Notes: generated from the sequence alone by a model not told the origin. 64,000 nucleotides of DNA from Whitmania pigra (GCA_021613335.1 JAJTWR010000311.1:1407501-1471500), one strand, 5' to 3'. Counted from the first letter of the stretch, positions 12,536 through 39,411 are shown. Translations and numbers: made by a program.

Positions 12536-14338
12536 TCAGAGACCCTTGTTGTAGAAAACATTCTGGACGTTTGGTTTGTCTTTCAACTTCTCCTGCAAGT
12601 GTGGTTCCAACTTGGAGACTGGCATGGAGCTGTTGTGAATGTTTTGTTGAGCAATTGAATTCATGAATAATGAGTTATAATGTAATGATAATTTAATAAT
12701 AATTTAATGATTCACAATGAAAAGAAAAGCTTATATAATGTAAATAATATACATCAAAATATCATGATAATCCAAAATGATACCACAATTAATAAGTTCA
12801 ATAAAAGAACAAAAACCTTAGATGAATTACTTAATATATATTTAGCATAAATTACGACATCACCAATGTATAAAATAATATCTTAAAATAAAAATATTAC
12901 CTGATAATACCCTCAAAATTGAATACATGATCAATGTTAAAATATCAAAATAGTATGCAAATTAATTAAACATGTAAAAATTCAATTAATCATACCTCTT
13001 CTGAGGAAAGAGAGCACAGCACATGGGAGTTGCAAGAACCAAGCTGATTAAATTTGCATTTAATTAATAAAGTATCAGTCATTTCATTAAACACAAGTTT
13101 ATAAAAAAAATAGCAGCAAAAAAAATAGCATTTCAACTTTTAAAATTCATAAATACCTAGAACCTTATGGAGAGTTCAGAATATGACCAATAGAATTGTA
13201 GTAGTAATATTATTAGAATTGTACATTAAATAAAGTGAACTGCATTTTAGCAATAATAAATTTAAATAATTTAATTTAATGTATTTACTGATTTAAGTAA
13301 CAAAATCAAAAGAAATACCAACCACACTCCCACGAGTCCAATCTGAATTGGAGCAGCAAGAATTGGTCGCTTCTGAATAGAAATTTAAAGAATTAAATGA
13401 ATTTTCAGAAAATATATTGAATATTTATAATTATATAAAAAGGATCAAGCACTAGCATCACATCACATAACATCACGTATCAGGACAAAAATGACAAAAC
13501 ATCACAAATCATAACGTAATATCACAAAACATGACATCAGATGACAAAACGTCACCTTAAGCAAAGTCTTTTCCAATCGAGCCATCACGAGGGGAGGAAG
13601 CACTATCAATGAAAAGGATAAAAGTTGCAGTGGCAAATAACATTCAATAATGCATTAATATGTAAATATAAGTATAATCATTAATAAATAAAAGAAAACT
13701 CTTCTGAAATGAATAAAAAAACCAATTCAGAAGCCTGGAGTTCAAAACCTACACATGCCAGGTGAAGCCATGAATATTCTGGACAGGGTGACTTGTGTGA
13801 TGGCCTTCTTGGCAGCAACCGTCGACTCGCCCACTCTCTCACCATCCTCCGTGAAGACTGGGATCCCATCAACAAGTTCTCTGGAAATGATAATTATTAC
13901 TGATGATGATGATGATGGTGATAATTAGTGATAATAATTAACCAGAAAGGTGATGATCTCAACCCTTAACATGGTCATCATTTAATCTCTGCATTAAAAG
14001 TGAGTCAATGAACAATTGCCAATAATAATAATAAGAAAATTGTAAATGTAGATTCTTGTAGAAATCAATATTAATAAATTTAATTATTATTTAATTTATT
14101 AATCACCTGCTCCTCATGCAAGGGATGTTGATGGCATTTGAAACTGCGACAGCCACGAAGGGAACATACTTTCCCACCAGTGGGGGCATGGACTGCAAAC
14201 AATAAATTTTATTAATAATAATAATAACTATACAAGCTTAAATTAACCTCAATCATCACAACTATTAAATCAATAAATTTTTTAAATTCATTGCATTTTC
14301 TGACAATATATGAATGAATGGTGATGATGATGATGATG

Positions 14339-14390
<52 letters not shown>

Positions 14391-14634
14391 CACAAAGATG
14401 AAAGCCTTCACAGCTGCCAACAAAAACTGTGACCTTAAAACTTTGCATGGGACAAAGATCAAAGAAGTCGAAAGTCGAAGGTAAATAAAAACAATAATGA
14501 TTGTATTATGTAATATTCATTATTAACATTATTACATTATGGGCTGCACATTATTTGAATCCAATATTGGCTGATTTCCTTAGCTTGTTGCCTAAGCATT
14601 TAGATGATAATTTGAAAGTTACAAATAAATGCAA

Positions 14635-14712
<78 letters not shown>

Positions 14713-16135
14713 CATCATCATCATCATTATTATTAGGAAATAAATCCTTTCTTCAACGAACCCGAACAACTTTGTTGAAGAACAAAGCAGACGACAAAGC
14801 ACCGCCCGTTGCTGCCACATATGAAATTCCAAGAGTCCTGTTTACAAATATCGGAATCAGCTGGCTGGATGATGATGCTCAAAATAATAATAATAATAAT
14901 AATAATAATAGTAATAATATATTTTGGGAAATGATAATGATAGTTGAAATATTAATCATTTACATTCATAACAGTAATAACATCAACAATAGTTACACAT
15001 TGTTTTACTAAACTTTATAAAAATTAAGAAAAGACATGCAATAGTGTACAAATTAAACATAATATCTAATAACTACTAGCATTAATATTCAAGTCTTCAA
15101 ATTGTGTAAATATTAAATGTATCAATCTTATTAATAACTCATAAACGTAGTAATAACACTATCATAATTATTTTCTCACTTGAGAGGTATCGGTGAATCA
15201 CCACTCCTGTTGGTGTAGTTGACAATGGCATTGAAGGACTGATTGAACCACTGCCAGAATACCACAGCAGGTGTTGTCCTGAAGTCATCGAATGAAACAT
15301 TACTTTTATAACTGTCTTATATTTTAAATAAAAACTTACTCTTGCAACAATGTCGCGTATCAAACAAAGCGTCGTACAATAAAGCTTGTCAAATGCATTT
15401 CATGATTCTATATGATATTTGGAATGAGGTGTCATGAAAATATAGAGCAGAAAACTTCAAATAACTTGACATTTAACAATGTGATTGTTTCCAGAATGCA
15501 ATGTTGACACTTCTAGTAGTGCACGTCTCTTACTATTATGCACGGTACAATGTTGCTGTTAGAATTTTCATGAATGGCACAATGCTGCTAAATATAATTT
15601 AATGAAAGCCTTTTATTAGAGCAACGGAACAACCTCCAAAATTCCATAAAAATTAGCTAATCACTAAATTGTCATACAAGTTATTTCATATTAAGCATTT
15701 AAAATTAACAAATTAATTTTGAAAATAAAAATTGATGAAGACAAATTGGTGACCTGTAAAAGGTGAGCATGCAGCCAACAATGGTCATATTCATTGGCAC
15801 CTGGGCTGACATCCTGCCCAAGATGAACATCTTCTCACCAGTGTCAGGATGGAATGCAGAGTCATACAAGTTTTTCGCCCTCCACAACTCGTCGGTCGTG
15901 AGACCAGGAGGGTCCTGTCCCTTCCTTAGGTTGAGTTCAAAAGGTCAATGTCATGTTACTTTAAGTCAAAGAGTAATTGTACCAACCTGTACATTTCAAC
16001 CACTTTCCTGGCATTTTCCAATTGAGAATTAGTTGCAAAAACATTTAGTGGGTTTGTTGTGATGAAAAAATGCTTTGCTCTGCCCATATATGTGGACTGG
16101 TCATATCTTGGTTCCTCAATATTTATTCTACTCAT
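12536..16135 (-). CDS. SFXN1: Sideroflexin (SFXN1/3-like mitochondrial carrier)
   Basis: A many-exon minus-strand gene. The N-terminal exon reads [20 protein letters not shown] and continues [20 protein letters not shown]. Next comes the family signature [13 protein letters not shown] followed by [20 protein letters not shown] (exon about 15760-15900). Further exons carry [19 protein letters not shown] (about 15180-15275), [37 protein letters not shown] and [16 protein letters not shown]. The last exon (about 12536-12645) ends [12 protein letters not shown] and a stop. The family sits in the inner mitochondrial membrane; SFXN1 and SFXN3 import serine for one-carbon metabolism. SFXN1 versus SFXN3 cannot be separated by eye. 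Introns contain two long microsatellites. The span agrees with the usual full-length protein of about 320 residues. Confidence 0.94.
14317..14391. repeat. (GAT)n/(ATC)n microsatellite in a sideroflexin intron
   Basis: Nearly uninterrupted GAT triplets, with one GTGAT slip near 14338. The poly-His or poly-Ile frames over it are artefacts. Confidence 0.95.
14636..14738. repeat. (ATT)n microsatellite with an (ATC)n patch, sideroflexin intron
   Basis: About 25 ATT triplets, then five ATC triplets, then ATT again. A shorter AAT run lies downstream at about 14882-14915. Confidence 0.95.
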
Positions 16136-17545
16136 GGCTGCCCTTTAATTGTTAAGAAACATTTGGCTTAATATTTTTAGCGTTAATATTCAGTCTAATA
16201 ATTTAGCAGCTTTTAAATAAAATACCATTAAATAATTTTTGTCCAATAGTCTCGTAAATATATTCAATTATTAAAAAATGAGCTAATTTTATATTTAGTT
16301 CTAAACTTCTAAGATAGGAAATGCGAAAGAAACTCACTTTAACAGACTGTTAATTCAAGAAAAACCGAACGAACAATTCCTAAGTGCAGTGCTACTCTGC
16401 AGGTCAAACGCGGGCACAAATAGAACTTTCCTAAATGAAAGATATCTAACACAAGCCTCGCAACGAAGCCACGCCAGCCAAAGAAAAGATATAACTCGAC
16501 AGGCTAAAGGTTAATAAAGAGACGACTCCTCAATTGAACAAAGAGGCCCATCCTTCATGCGACATTTCTCAGCGATTAAAAGAAAAACTGAGTCCGAATT
16601 TGTTTTTTTCACAATAATAGGTCCACAGCCGGCTTGCTATAGCATCACTTTTGTAAATCAGCTGAAGATAAATAGTGCACAAGTTATACCGCAATTGTCA
16701 AGGCAACGTAAATAGCTGATGGAAGACCACGACAAATTGAAATCATAAGTTCAGGTTGGTTTAAAGGTTTCTTTCCAGCGAAAATTATTCATATCACAGG
16801 AAGCTGTCGAACTTTAATAGACATATTCAGCTTGATGTATCCGTATGTTCAATCGAGCATGTGGTTCATCTCGCATTGTATCAATTATGTCATCAATTAT
16901 TCATATCATATGAAGCTGCCGAACTTTAATAGACATATTCAGCTTGATGTATTCGTATGTTCAATCGCGCATATGGTTCATCCCGCATTGTATCAGTCAA
17001 TAAGCTCTCCCACTCTTCAAGCTCATCTTCATTTCATATTTTACTCGGTGCAAAGAGGAAGTTTTACAAGTTTTCATAACATGCAGATCTGCTCATCTGG
17101 TACATCGGTAGGCTCATATACTCATTATACTCGCTAACAACTTAGGTTAACATTGTTCGAAATGTATTTGGATTTATCAGTAGGATTCGATAAACTCGGA
17201 AATAAAAATCTGAACACCGCTCTCGGGCCACAATTGTTGCATAATATCACCTTAAAATCAGACAAAGGCAGCCCTCCCAAACATCAAAACTGGCTTTTAA
17301 AGTAATGCAGTGATATTATGTAATCTTAGATACCTATTCCACAACGAATACCTCGAAGCAATCATCCAGATCATCTCAAAAGATCTATTTGCAGTTGAAA
17401 ACATTTTACTTGTTTGGACAAGTTCATTTCATTTACATTTTACCCCATTTTTAGTTCCACATTACACGAAAAATATTGGATAAAGCTCACTTGCCTATTC
17501 ACACCAACTGAAATGTAAAAAAAAAACACGAACCAAAAGTGAATT
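16136..17545. other. Intergenic region upstream of sideroflexin
   Basis: No gene recognised. It contains the sideroflexin promoter side (immediately right of 16135) and a two-copy 112-bp tandem duplication (separate entry). Confidence 0.6.
16783..17006. repeat. Two tandem copies of a 112-bp unit
   Basis: Copy 1 starts at 16783 and copy 2 at 16895; both begin AATTATTCATATCA and run through the GAACTTTAATAGACATATTC block to GCATTGTATCA. They differ at roughly a tenth of positions, so the duplication is not very recent. The 101-aa frame crossing it is a by-product, since 112 is not a multiple of three. Confidence 0.85.
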
Positions 17546-19999
<2,454 letters not shown>

Positions 20000-20283
20000 T
20001 GTTAAAATCTAAGAAACGATTCACTGGTCAACACATGCGAGGCACAAAAATAATAAGAGTGATAATATATTTTAAACAAAGAAATAAACGTCATAATGGT
20101 TTGAAATAGTTTAAACAAAAAAATGTAATTAAATAAAATAAGATTAATGCTTTCAAATTAAATGCAATTTTTAAATCTATAATTAGTGAAATTCACTTTT
20201 ATTGAAATTTGAAGGAAGTTATTGACTTCGTGTAAGGTATCTGCTGACGTTGATTGTTGGGGTTTGATTGGTCTTTCGGCAAC
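20000..20283. promoter_or_regulatory. Shared divergent promoter interval RIOK2 / OSTC
   Basis: The two start codons (19999 on -, 20284 on +) are only 284 bp apart, so both 5' UTRs and core promoters must lie here unless exons are missing. I see no TATA box in a convincing position. This is an inference from gene layout. Confidence 0.6.
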
Positions 20284-21463
20284 ATGGAAGCTCTTTACAG
20301 CATACCTTATTCGGTTCTGGAGTGCCCGAATTTGAAGATAAAAAAGCCGTCATGGCTTCATATGCCATCTGCAATGGTTGTGTTCTCGTTGATCCTTGGC
20401 TCTTACTTTCTCGTCACAGGAGGTTGTTTTCGGATTCCAAAGTAGTTGTTGGAGTTTTAGTGTAAACTAAATATATTTAGCAAATGTATTATTTTCATGC
20501 TAAATATGATATCTGATATCAAATCATATCAAAGGGCAGTTAGTGTTTGATCTGGTTTAAAGCCAAAAAGGTCATAATGAATTCAGACATTGAAATTAAT
20601 TTGGTGTAAATAGCGTAGCGAACAAGACCTATTACTCTGAAAATGAAACCATACCTTTTTAGGTATTAATATACAGGTATTCTTTAAGGATGCTACCCGT
20701 GTACCAAATTTTAAGAGATAGTTGAGAGATCTAAATTTACAGTGTGAATTCAAGAAGTTTAAAATTATTGTTATTAAAGACAAGAAATGGTTTTTAATCT
20801 TGTTCAGGAATCATCTATGATGTGATAGTTGAGCCACCTAGCATTGGATCAACAACTGACGAAAGAGGAAATTCAAGACCTGTAAGTCAATTGTTTCTTT
20901 TTACAAAATGAAATATAAGTAGACTTCTAATAATATTTGATTAACAAAGTCATGAAATGACATCTTGGATATTTTGAAATAAATGTTATCAAATGCTGTC
21001 TGTGCAACTTATTAAATCAAGTTATGAAATATAGTGTTTGACTAGTTGCATTGGTCAGATGGTTTACTTTTACAAAAGTCAGAGTTTCCAAATTTCTCAT
21101 AAAATCCCCAAAACAGGTGGCCTTCATGCAGTACAGAGTCAATGGCCAGTACATCATGGAGGGACTTGCATCGAGCTTCCTGTTTTCCCTCGGTGGACTC
21201 GGTTTCATCATCCTCGATCAGACCAACAAACCCACCATGCCCAGACTCAACAGGATCATTCTTCTCTCCGCTGGCTTCGTCAGCATCCTCATCTCCTTCT
21301 TCATGTGCAGAGTCTTCATGAGGATGAAACTGCCGTGAGTCGTTCATCCTGAATTTCAGTCGCATGTTTTTATTTTGGGGGGCTTTTTGGGTTGAATTGT
21401 TAATAATGAATTGATTGATTAACTTATTAATTTATTTGTTCCAGGGGATATCTTTCAGGCTGA
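20284..21463 (+). CDS. OSTC: OSTC, oligosaccharyltransferase complex subunit (DC2)
   Basis: Four exons: 20284-20422, 20808-20881, 21117-21334 and 21445-21463, joined at GT-AG borders with consistent phases. The product starts [20 protein letters not shown], followed by [20 protein letters not shown] (TM1) and [17 protein letters not shown]. The third exon carries [20 protein letters not shown], a second TM ([14 protein letters not shown]) and a third TM, ending FMRMKLPGYLSG and TGA. Length is about 150 residues, as usual for the family. OSTC sits in the ER membrane and links the STT3A oligosaccharyltransferase to the translocon for co-translational N-glycosylation. The short start exon and the final exon of 19 bp are supported by phase agreement. 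Confidence 0.96.
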
Positions 21464-22186
21464 GGAGGTCCTCATTCAAGGAGCATTCATTTCATCTTAT
21501 GACTGTAATTGGTTTTGTTCATTGTCTTTACATCAGTCAATTGGATAGTAAAATTGTTTTGTGTGACTGTGTGTCATATCAATCTGTGCCTTTCTAATGA
21601 CATTGATGAGCTTCACAGTGATAACCCGCTCAACGAAATTATTGTAAATTCATTGCGCCAGATCGAGTAATAAAAATGTAAGACACCTCTAAAAAATAGG
21701 CCCTAGAACCTCTTTCAGAGCAAAAATTAGTGTTAGACAAGAGTCTTAGTTCAGTGAAATGCAGTATTTAACACCAGAGATAAAGGGGGAGCATTAGTTG
21801 TGAATTGATTTCGTTAAGTGGTGCACCCGTGCTTTCATGACTGTTCGTTATGTGAGGTGTTCGTTAATGGGGTAACCACCGCACAAGATAAATGGGTCTT
21901 TTGAGTTGTAATGTCGTTGAATTCGTCAAAAAATGTACTTTGACTTAGATGGCAGGAACTTGCTTCTCATAAGCGATAAGACATTTCTTGATAAATAAAT
22001 AAAAACTTCACGAAGAAACAATTTTTTATTGAATTAAACTCTGCCTAAGACTGATCAACATTGAAAGGATAATTTATAAACAATTGTAGGCTAATGAATC
22101 CCCATTGCATAATTCACACAAAATATTGCGAAACAAAGTAGGAAGCAGTTAGTTAAATAGTGAACAACATTGAGACTGGAATGACT
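21464..22186. other. Convergent intergenic region OSTC / AP3M
   Basis: Both neighbours end here, so it should contain two 3' UTRs. AATAAA-like sites occur near 21669 on + and near 22020 on -. No further coding signal is seen. Confidence 0.5.
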
Positions 22187-25100
22187 TCAAGTCCTGACTT
22201 GGAACTTCCCTGCTTTCGTGACGTACTTGACGCCCTTGAATGGCTTGTATTTCTGTTGGAATCACAAAGGAATAAATTGCAAAGTAGTTCCTCAATTCAA
22301 ATGAAACAATTTGAATGACTTTACCTCGCCATACATGTCGAGTCTGTTCACTTTGATGCCAGACACAGCAAGTTGACTGATCGAGAATTGAACCTAATAA
22401 AGCACAAAAAACCTTAACTTTTTTTAGAACAAAGGGGGTTGCCAAGTTGATCCTCACAAATCTATGACATTCATGATGCAAGAACACTCAAATCATTTAG
22501 TTAAGCGTAATAAACTCACTGATATGGTTGGATTGGATTCTGGTAATGGGCTACCAGTTTGGAGTATTATCTAAACAAAAATTAATTCATCACTTAGCAA
22601 ATGTAAAACACATAATACTTAGAGAAACTCACATTGCCTTTTATGTTTGGAAGTTTGTTAGGATCAATTTTCCCAACATCCCAAGTCAGAACCTTGGAAA
22701 CAGGATCGAAAGTGTACTTCCCTTGTGTCACTGTCAGTGTCGCATTCAGCACTGACTTTGGAAAAGGAATTTCAAGGACCACATTCTCCACCTGGAAGTA
22801 GAAAGTTACTTTGTTAATTAAAAGGTAGTTATTAAGTTTAGTAATGTGATTAAATTAATAACATTATTTATTTCAATATTCAGAACATAAAAGGAATCTC
22901 AATGCAAATACTATCCTAAAATGAGTGACAAGTAATCAGTTTAAACAAATCATTAAGGCAAAAGTGTCTAAACATTATAATCATTCGTAATTAACTATCA
23001 GATAAATAGTAATTACTGGTTTCCCCATCGTCTGCTTCGGGCCAATGGTGATGTCCAGACGCCCCCCTGAGCCCTCCCGAATGCTGATTGTGTGCTTGAT
23101 GTAGATTGGAATCGCTACCAGGCTAAACAGATTAAACAAATGATTTGGAGCAAAACTTGTTCATAATTTATTTGTTAAGAATACTTAAACACCCACTTCT
23201 GAGATCCAATGTGGTAGGAAATGAGTCTAAAACTTCCATCAGGCGGAACAAATGAAAGAATTTTTTCATTCTAAAAAGAAAGAATAAATTTAAAAGATGT
23301 TCCTAACAATAACCTCATAATAATAAATTAATACTTTATTAATTAATCAAGTTTACCTCCCATCTTTTGAACCTTATGCAAGGATGGAAGCTGACATCAT
23401 CCAAGAGCCTAGGATTGATGAAGGACAAGGTAAGATCTGGCATGCCACTCAGCTTAATGAGGCAGTCAATCTTCAAGAAAGCAACGTTGAATACGTTGGT
23501 ATGACTAATACTTTACTTAAGCATTTTTATCAATTAATATTAATCATCTAAATATTAATTAGTGGCTAATAATCATTTCACAAATCACTTTGAGATTAAA
23601 ATTAATTTTCAATAAACACATTTCCATCTAATCAAGACCAAATCAGCGCTTCAACATAAGCAAACAATAGGCTTCACCTTAATAAAAATATTAAATATTA
23701 ATTTAAAGTTTAGTTCAACCCGATCATCAACTCACATATCCCTGAATCTCGGCAAAGACCGTCGAACCCGACTTATCGATGATGACATCAATTTCTTCGA
23801 CGACATCAAAGTAAGCCTCGTTGTTTGTGTACTTCACCCCGGTTCTTCTCCATGGCACATTAGAAAGTTGTCCGGTCGGGAGGGTGTCACTCATGCTGGA
23901 AAACATTTTAAGGTGATGTTGATTATGCTATTTTATTACTTAATATCAATTATATTATGATTACACTCAAGAAACTTGTCGAGCAAAAAGTAAATGTGAT
24001 TTTAATGTGGAAGAGTTTATTATTAATATATATAATAATAATTTATTTATAATATTATAATTTTATTATAATATAAATATATACATAAGTAATGAGGTTC
24101 AAACCAATTAGCATTTGTGAGGTCACAAATAATTATAATGCATTGATTCAATTACATGAATGACATAAATAACGTTTATTGTCTTAGTGGTCTGCTACAT
24201 TATATTATACCTTTTAAAATATTATCTCAAATATCCCTCTGCACAACACAAAGAAAAGTTACAAATAGATAGAAATAAACATGCTTTTGTAACATAAAAT
24301 AATTATTTTTCATTGCTTAATAAATCCAATAGATACAAATTAATGACAAGTTAACAAATAGTTTTAATTAGAACTGATAAAGAAACAAATTAACAAAATA
24401 ATTAATAATAATTCAGACTACAAAACAACATCAACTCGTTTACTTGGTTGACTTCCCAGTGACTGTGTCCGTGATTGTCCTGAGGAGGTTTGGTGGTCGA
24501 ATGAGTTCTTTCAAAACATTCGATTCCGTTGCTAGTGGAAAACCGTTGTCCAGCATTTCATCCAACAACTGGGGTTAATTATCATAATATATTTTGATCA
24601 ATGGTGATTTGAGAACTGCTCATTATTATTATAGTTTTAAATTAAATTTTTAAATTATTATTTTAAGAACCATTTTTAAATATTACAGTAATCGTTATTA
24701 AACAGACCTCGTAAACAACAACATAGTTGTCCTTAATTGATGATTCACTGCACTCAGCAAAATAATCCTCAAACGTGCTCACAACTCTGTGCAGAAATTC
24801 TATCACAAACAGTGGTGGCACTGAAACAATACAACAGCAAATTGAATAACTAATTATATACATATGTAATTATTATATAGCCCATTTGTGTTTAATATAT
24901 AAATATTTTCTGTATGTCACTGTATAATAACTATTTATGTTATCTAACTGTCAATCTAAAAAAGTTAAAGTAGTTCAAAGATTGCAATTCATGTGCATAT
25001 CATTTCCATTTGCAAACCTTCTTTCAAAACAACAGCAATGAAATAAATCTGATTCCTGTAAATGTTGATGAGGTAATGATGTGGAGTAGCCAAAACAGGA

Positions 25101-25684
25101 GGAACATCATCTGGAGCTGCAGCCTAAAATGTGAACAAATTAACATTAAACAAATCTTTGTTAACTTATGTTCAAAATATTCAATTAAATACTTCAAGTG
25201 ATGTTATAAAACCAGAGACATAATTTGTTGGGGGTGGCAGGGGTTGATTTTAGACTAGATTTAAAAAAAAGGTTGTCTCATATTTTATGAGGGTTCCCCC
25301 TTTTGAAAAAAGCTGAAATGACGTCCCTGTATAAAACGCCAAATTAACAGCTCACTTTAGTCTGAGACTCAAAGAAATAATCGCATATGGATCTGTGTAT
25401 CACACTCTTCCAATGTTTCTCCAAGAAAACATCTCTACAATTTTAATGAAATACGAGTTCATTTACTGGAAAACCATTAAGTAATGTGCAAAAAATGTTA
25501 TTTTTTAAATTATTAATATGAAGCCATACTTTTCTTAGGAAATTAATGTTATGCAGCATTTACGCCCCCTCAAAATTAGAAGTTTAAAAGCGTTTAGCAG
25601 AAAAAGCGAAATCCGACAAAATAATCAATCCATGAAAATTAAATCAAACCCGGTATTGTTAACAATGAACAGGCTGTTTATCAT
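22187..25684 (-). CDS. AP3M1: AP-3 complex mu subunit
   Basis: A minus-strand gene with a 35-bp first exon at 25650-25684 (MINSLFIVNNTG). It splices in phase to the exon ending near 25380 (DVFLEKHWKSVIHRSICDYF). The longin-like mu N-terminus continues with TPHHYLINIYRN, PPLFVIEFLHRVVSTFEDYF and MLDNGFPLATESNVLKELI. The C-terminal mu homology domain has LSNVPWRRTGVKYTNNEAYF, DVIIDKSGSTVFAEIQG, SGMPDLTLSFINPRLLDDVS, RFKRWE, a linker, DITIGPKQTMGKP and VLTWDVGKIDPNKLPNIKG. It ends KYVTKAGKFQVRT and TGA at 22187. AP-3 sorts cargo from endosomes to lysosomes and related organelles; the mu chain binds tyrosine-based signals. Nearly the whole family length of about 418 residues is accounted for. The AP3M1 versus AP3M2 distinction is a vertebrate one and does not apply with certainty. 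Confidence 0.95.
25225..25335 (-). repeat. Dispersed repeat, copy B (inverse orientation)
   Basis: Read on the minus strand it begins GGGACGTCATTTCAGCTTTT and ends with TCTAGTCTAAAATCA, matching the end blocks of copies A and C. It lies in an AP3M intron. Confidence 0.5.
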
Positions 25685-26281
25685 TTTCCCCTAATCCGAG
25701 TTATGTGGCAACGCGGAATGTTTACCCGTTAGATTCACTTTTAAAGTGATGTTGATGGAATTACATAAAATCTTGGGTGATGGTCACATGTTTACGTTTA
25801 AGTTTATAGTACAGTGACTTGTTTTTATTTTAATAAATACATACATCTAGAGAAATAACTAAAAATTTACATCTCTATCTTAACCAATTAAAAAGCCATG
25901 AATTTAAAAAAATCTTTAAACGTTTTTGCACCTCTTGATTTTGAAACGACAGTCTCCTAATTAAGATACACTTAGAACCAAAGCTTTTTTTCTGCAGGAG
26001 CACGTCAGAACCTTTTTCTCCAGAATTTTATGAATTTTTAATTTAATAATATTCATTTTATGGCTTTTCAAGTTGTCACTGACTTTATGATCATATAATA
26101 AATAAATACTATATAATAATGCTCTATAATATTAGTCAAATTCAGAATTGCTTACCACAACTATATCATTAATTTAATTATAATTTGAACATATCTATGG
26201 TTCATGTTTTCGCTTGTCTATGGTAAAATAAATTTATTACATATTTATGTTTTTGAGCTTTTCAAAAATGAAAAAAATCCA

Positions 26282-26536
26282 GTTTTTTTTTCAACGGATG
26301 CTCCGGTAACGAAAAAAGATAAACCAAACACAGAAGAAGTTAAAACGACGGCATCAGAAGTTACTTGTGCAGGGGAGAGCTTGGACAACGTCTGGCCAAA
26401 CTGCTGGAGTTTAGAGCAAAAACGAGATTTCTGCTCAAAATATGAGTGGCTCTGCATTCGGGGAAAAAGCTTGTTTGCAACGTTTGTCTTTGAAATTCAA
26501 TATCTAATAAAGTTAGTGTTTGTTGGGCTAATTTAA
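26282..26536 (+). other. Possible small Cys/Trp-containing coding segment
   Basis: An open frame with plausible protein character: a Lys/Thr/Glu-rich start followed by four cysteines with spacing C-x10-C-x9-C-x6-C and tryptophans (VWPNCWSLEQKRDFC, EWLC). No good acceptor or donor pair borders it and no signal peptide is encoded next to it. The spacing is loosely like small disulfide-rich domains but does not fit one that I can name. It may be chance or an exon of an unrecognised gene. Confidence 0.2.
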
Positions 26537-26964
26537 GTGTCATTTCTTGTGAATTTAATCATACATAAAGATGAGTTTCGGCACCTTTTTCTAGAGAAAA
26601 AGCACTGCTTAGAACTGTTTCCCATTCTCTGATATGACGACATAGACGGAAATATAAACATGAAAAAATTGAACATCATAGAAAAAGCGAATTACTTCTT
26701 ATTGCAATAAATTTAGTTCTGGTAACCTATAAAGCTTTGAAGGTCCAGCAAATAAACAGTTCCAGTAAATTGCAAACAGAGAAAATTAGTTCAACTCTGA
26801 GTACGCAATCCAAAAAATTGTTTGATTCTATTACAAAATGTTTAACAAAAGTAGAATCGAAATAATCAGCAGTAAAACTAAATTTTTGGCATTAAACTGC
26901 ACGGTTTGTAAGATCAGCTGAGGGACTTAACATCAGCTTTTAATTTTTTCAGTTTAATAATTTT

Positions 26965-27070
26965 AATAATTTCAGCTTTTTCCACAGGGGTCAAACCCTA
27001 CTTTTTTTGCGTCTGGTCTAAAATCAGGAAAGGGGGCCGTTGTCCTTTTCCAAAATTACGTCCCTGTTAC
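26965..27070 (+). repeat. Dispersed repeat, copy C
   Basis: Contains ATTTCAGCTTTTTCCACAGG and TTGCGTCTGGTCTAAAATCA separated by about 20 bp, then CCAAAATTACGTCCCTG. It is the shortest and clearest copy of the family seen at 10970-11125 and 25225-25335. Confidence 0.55.
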
Positions 27071-28209
27071 TTAACGTCGAGTTTATTTCACATCAATATT
27101 TTATGATAATTAATTGGTTCTGACTTCTGCAACCTCAACTACTTTTTTAAGTAGCTATGACGTAGAGAACACTGAGAGTAATTTCAAGCATGACCACTTG
27201 CAGGATGCACGCATCAGACGGTCTTTAAAGCACCAACAAGCAATGACATGCCACCAGAACAACGTGGTCTCCGTCGATAATAAGTGAAACTTAACCTCAT
27301 ATTTTCCTGCAAACAAGTTTCGAATCAATAATCTCGCATTGTAAGTTTATTGAGTTAGTTATGAGGCATGAATAAATCAAAATGAATTAACAACTTGTTA
27401 GATAATAAAATATGATACCAACATTATTAAAAATAATTCCTAGCACTTCTTAATAAAAGTTTATTAGGATATAATGCGATGTCTAAACATAAAATGTCGA
27501 GGATCAAATTGAAATACGTCAGTATTTGAAAGCATTTGGAAGATGTTTTTCAGTCTATTGGTTGGTTCGTCTTTAATCCATTTATAAATTACAATTATAA
27601 TTCATGCAATCAGATTTGTAATGAATTTTTTATATATTACATATTTAATTTGTATCAGAACAATCTCCTTTTAGTTAATGTAAGCAAATTATTCTTATTT
27701 ATTTTATGTGTAAGCAGTAAGTTTACACCTTAATGACTACAAATAAGCCACGATTACGTTCATTCTGTGACTTATCACATAGATGTTAACATTTAACAAA
27801 CACTCAAGCATCACATAGATCCATAAAATATGTCAAATTTTCCCTTACGGAAACGTAATTTTCCCTTAAATGTATAATAGTGCATTAAAAAAATAATTGT
27901 TATAAATATCAACAATGATACTAGTAATTAACTTATCCATTTCAAAACAATGAATAATTTTAGAAATTTATTTCTTAAGATTGCCAACTTACTTAAGTCC
28001 GGAATTAAAGTTAAAGATCGGTGTTTTAATTTTTCGATAAAAAAAACTGTTTTAACATAGTAAATCATGAAAAGTATTTGAATAAACTCATAGTAATTAA
28101 TAATTTAAAATAATAATAACTAATAATTTTTCATTTTTTATCATTTGATTGTTAACATTTTAATTACTCGTTTATTTTATCCATGGTGCATTTGTTTTTG
28201 CAATACAAA

Positions 28210-28437
<228 letters not shown>

Positions 28438-28813
28438 GCAACGATAACGACAATAAAAACGACAAAGGGAGGGATGAAACAGAAGGAATTATGCAGTTTA
28501 AAGGTGCCTGACAAGAAGGCTCACAGGCAGCCTATGAGAAATCAATACCCAGCCATTCATCTTCACTTGGGGATGAAATTACTATTGAAATTATTATAAT
28601 TAATAATTATTTATTTCTTTTTTAGAGTCGAGTACGTAGAAAATGCGGAGGATTCGATTTATTTTATATGAATTTAATTTATTTTTAAATGTTGCTTTGA
28701 AATAGTTGCTAGTTGTAATTATTTAATTTGCTAATTACTTGTTTGCATTATATTGCACGTAAAATATTATTTGCTTCAATAGTTTAGTCAATAAAAACAT
28801 GTTTAATCTCCAG

Positions 28814-39411
<10,598 letters not shown>

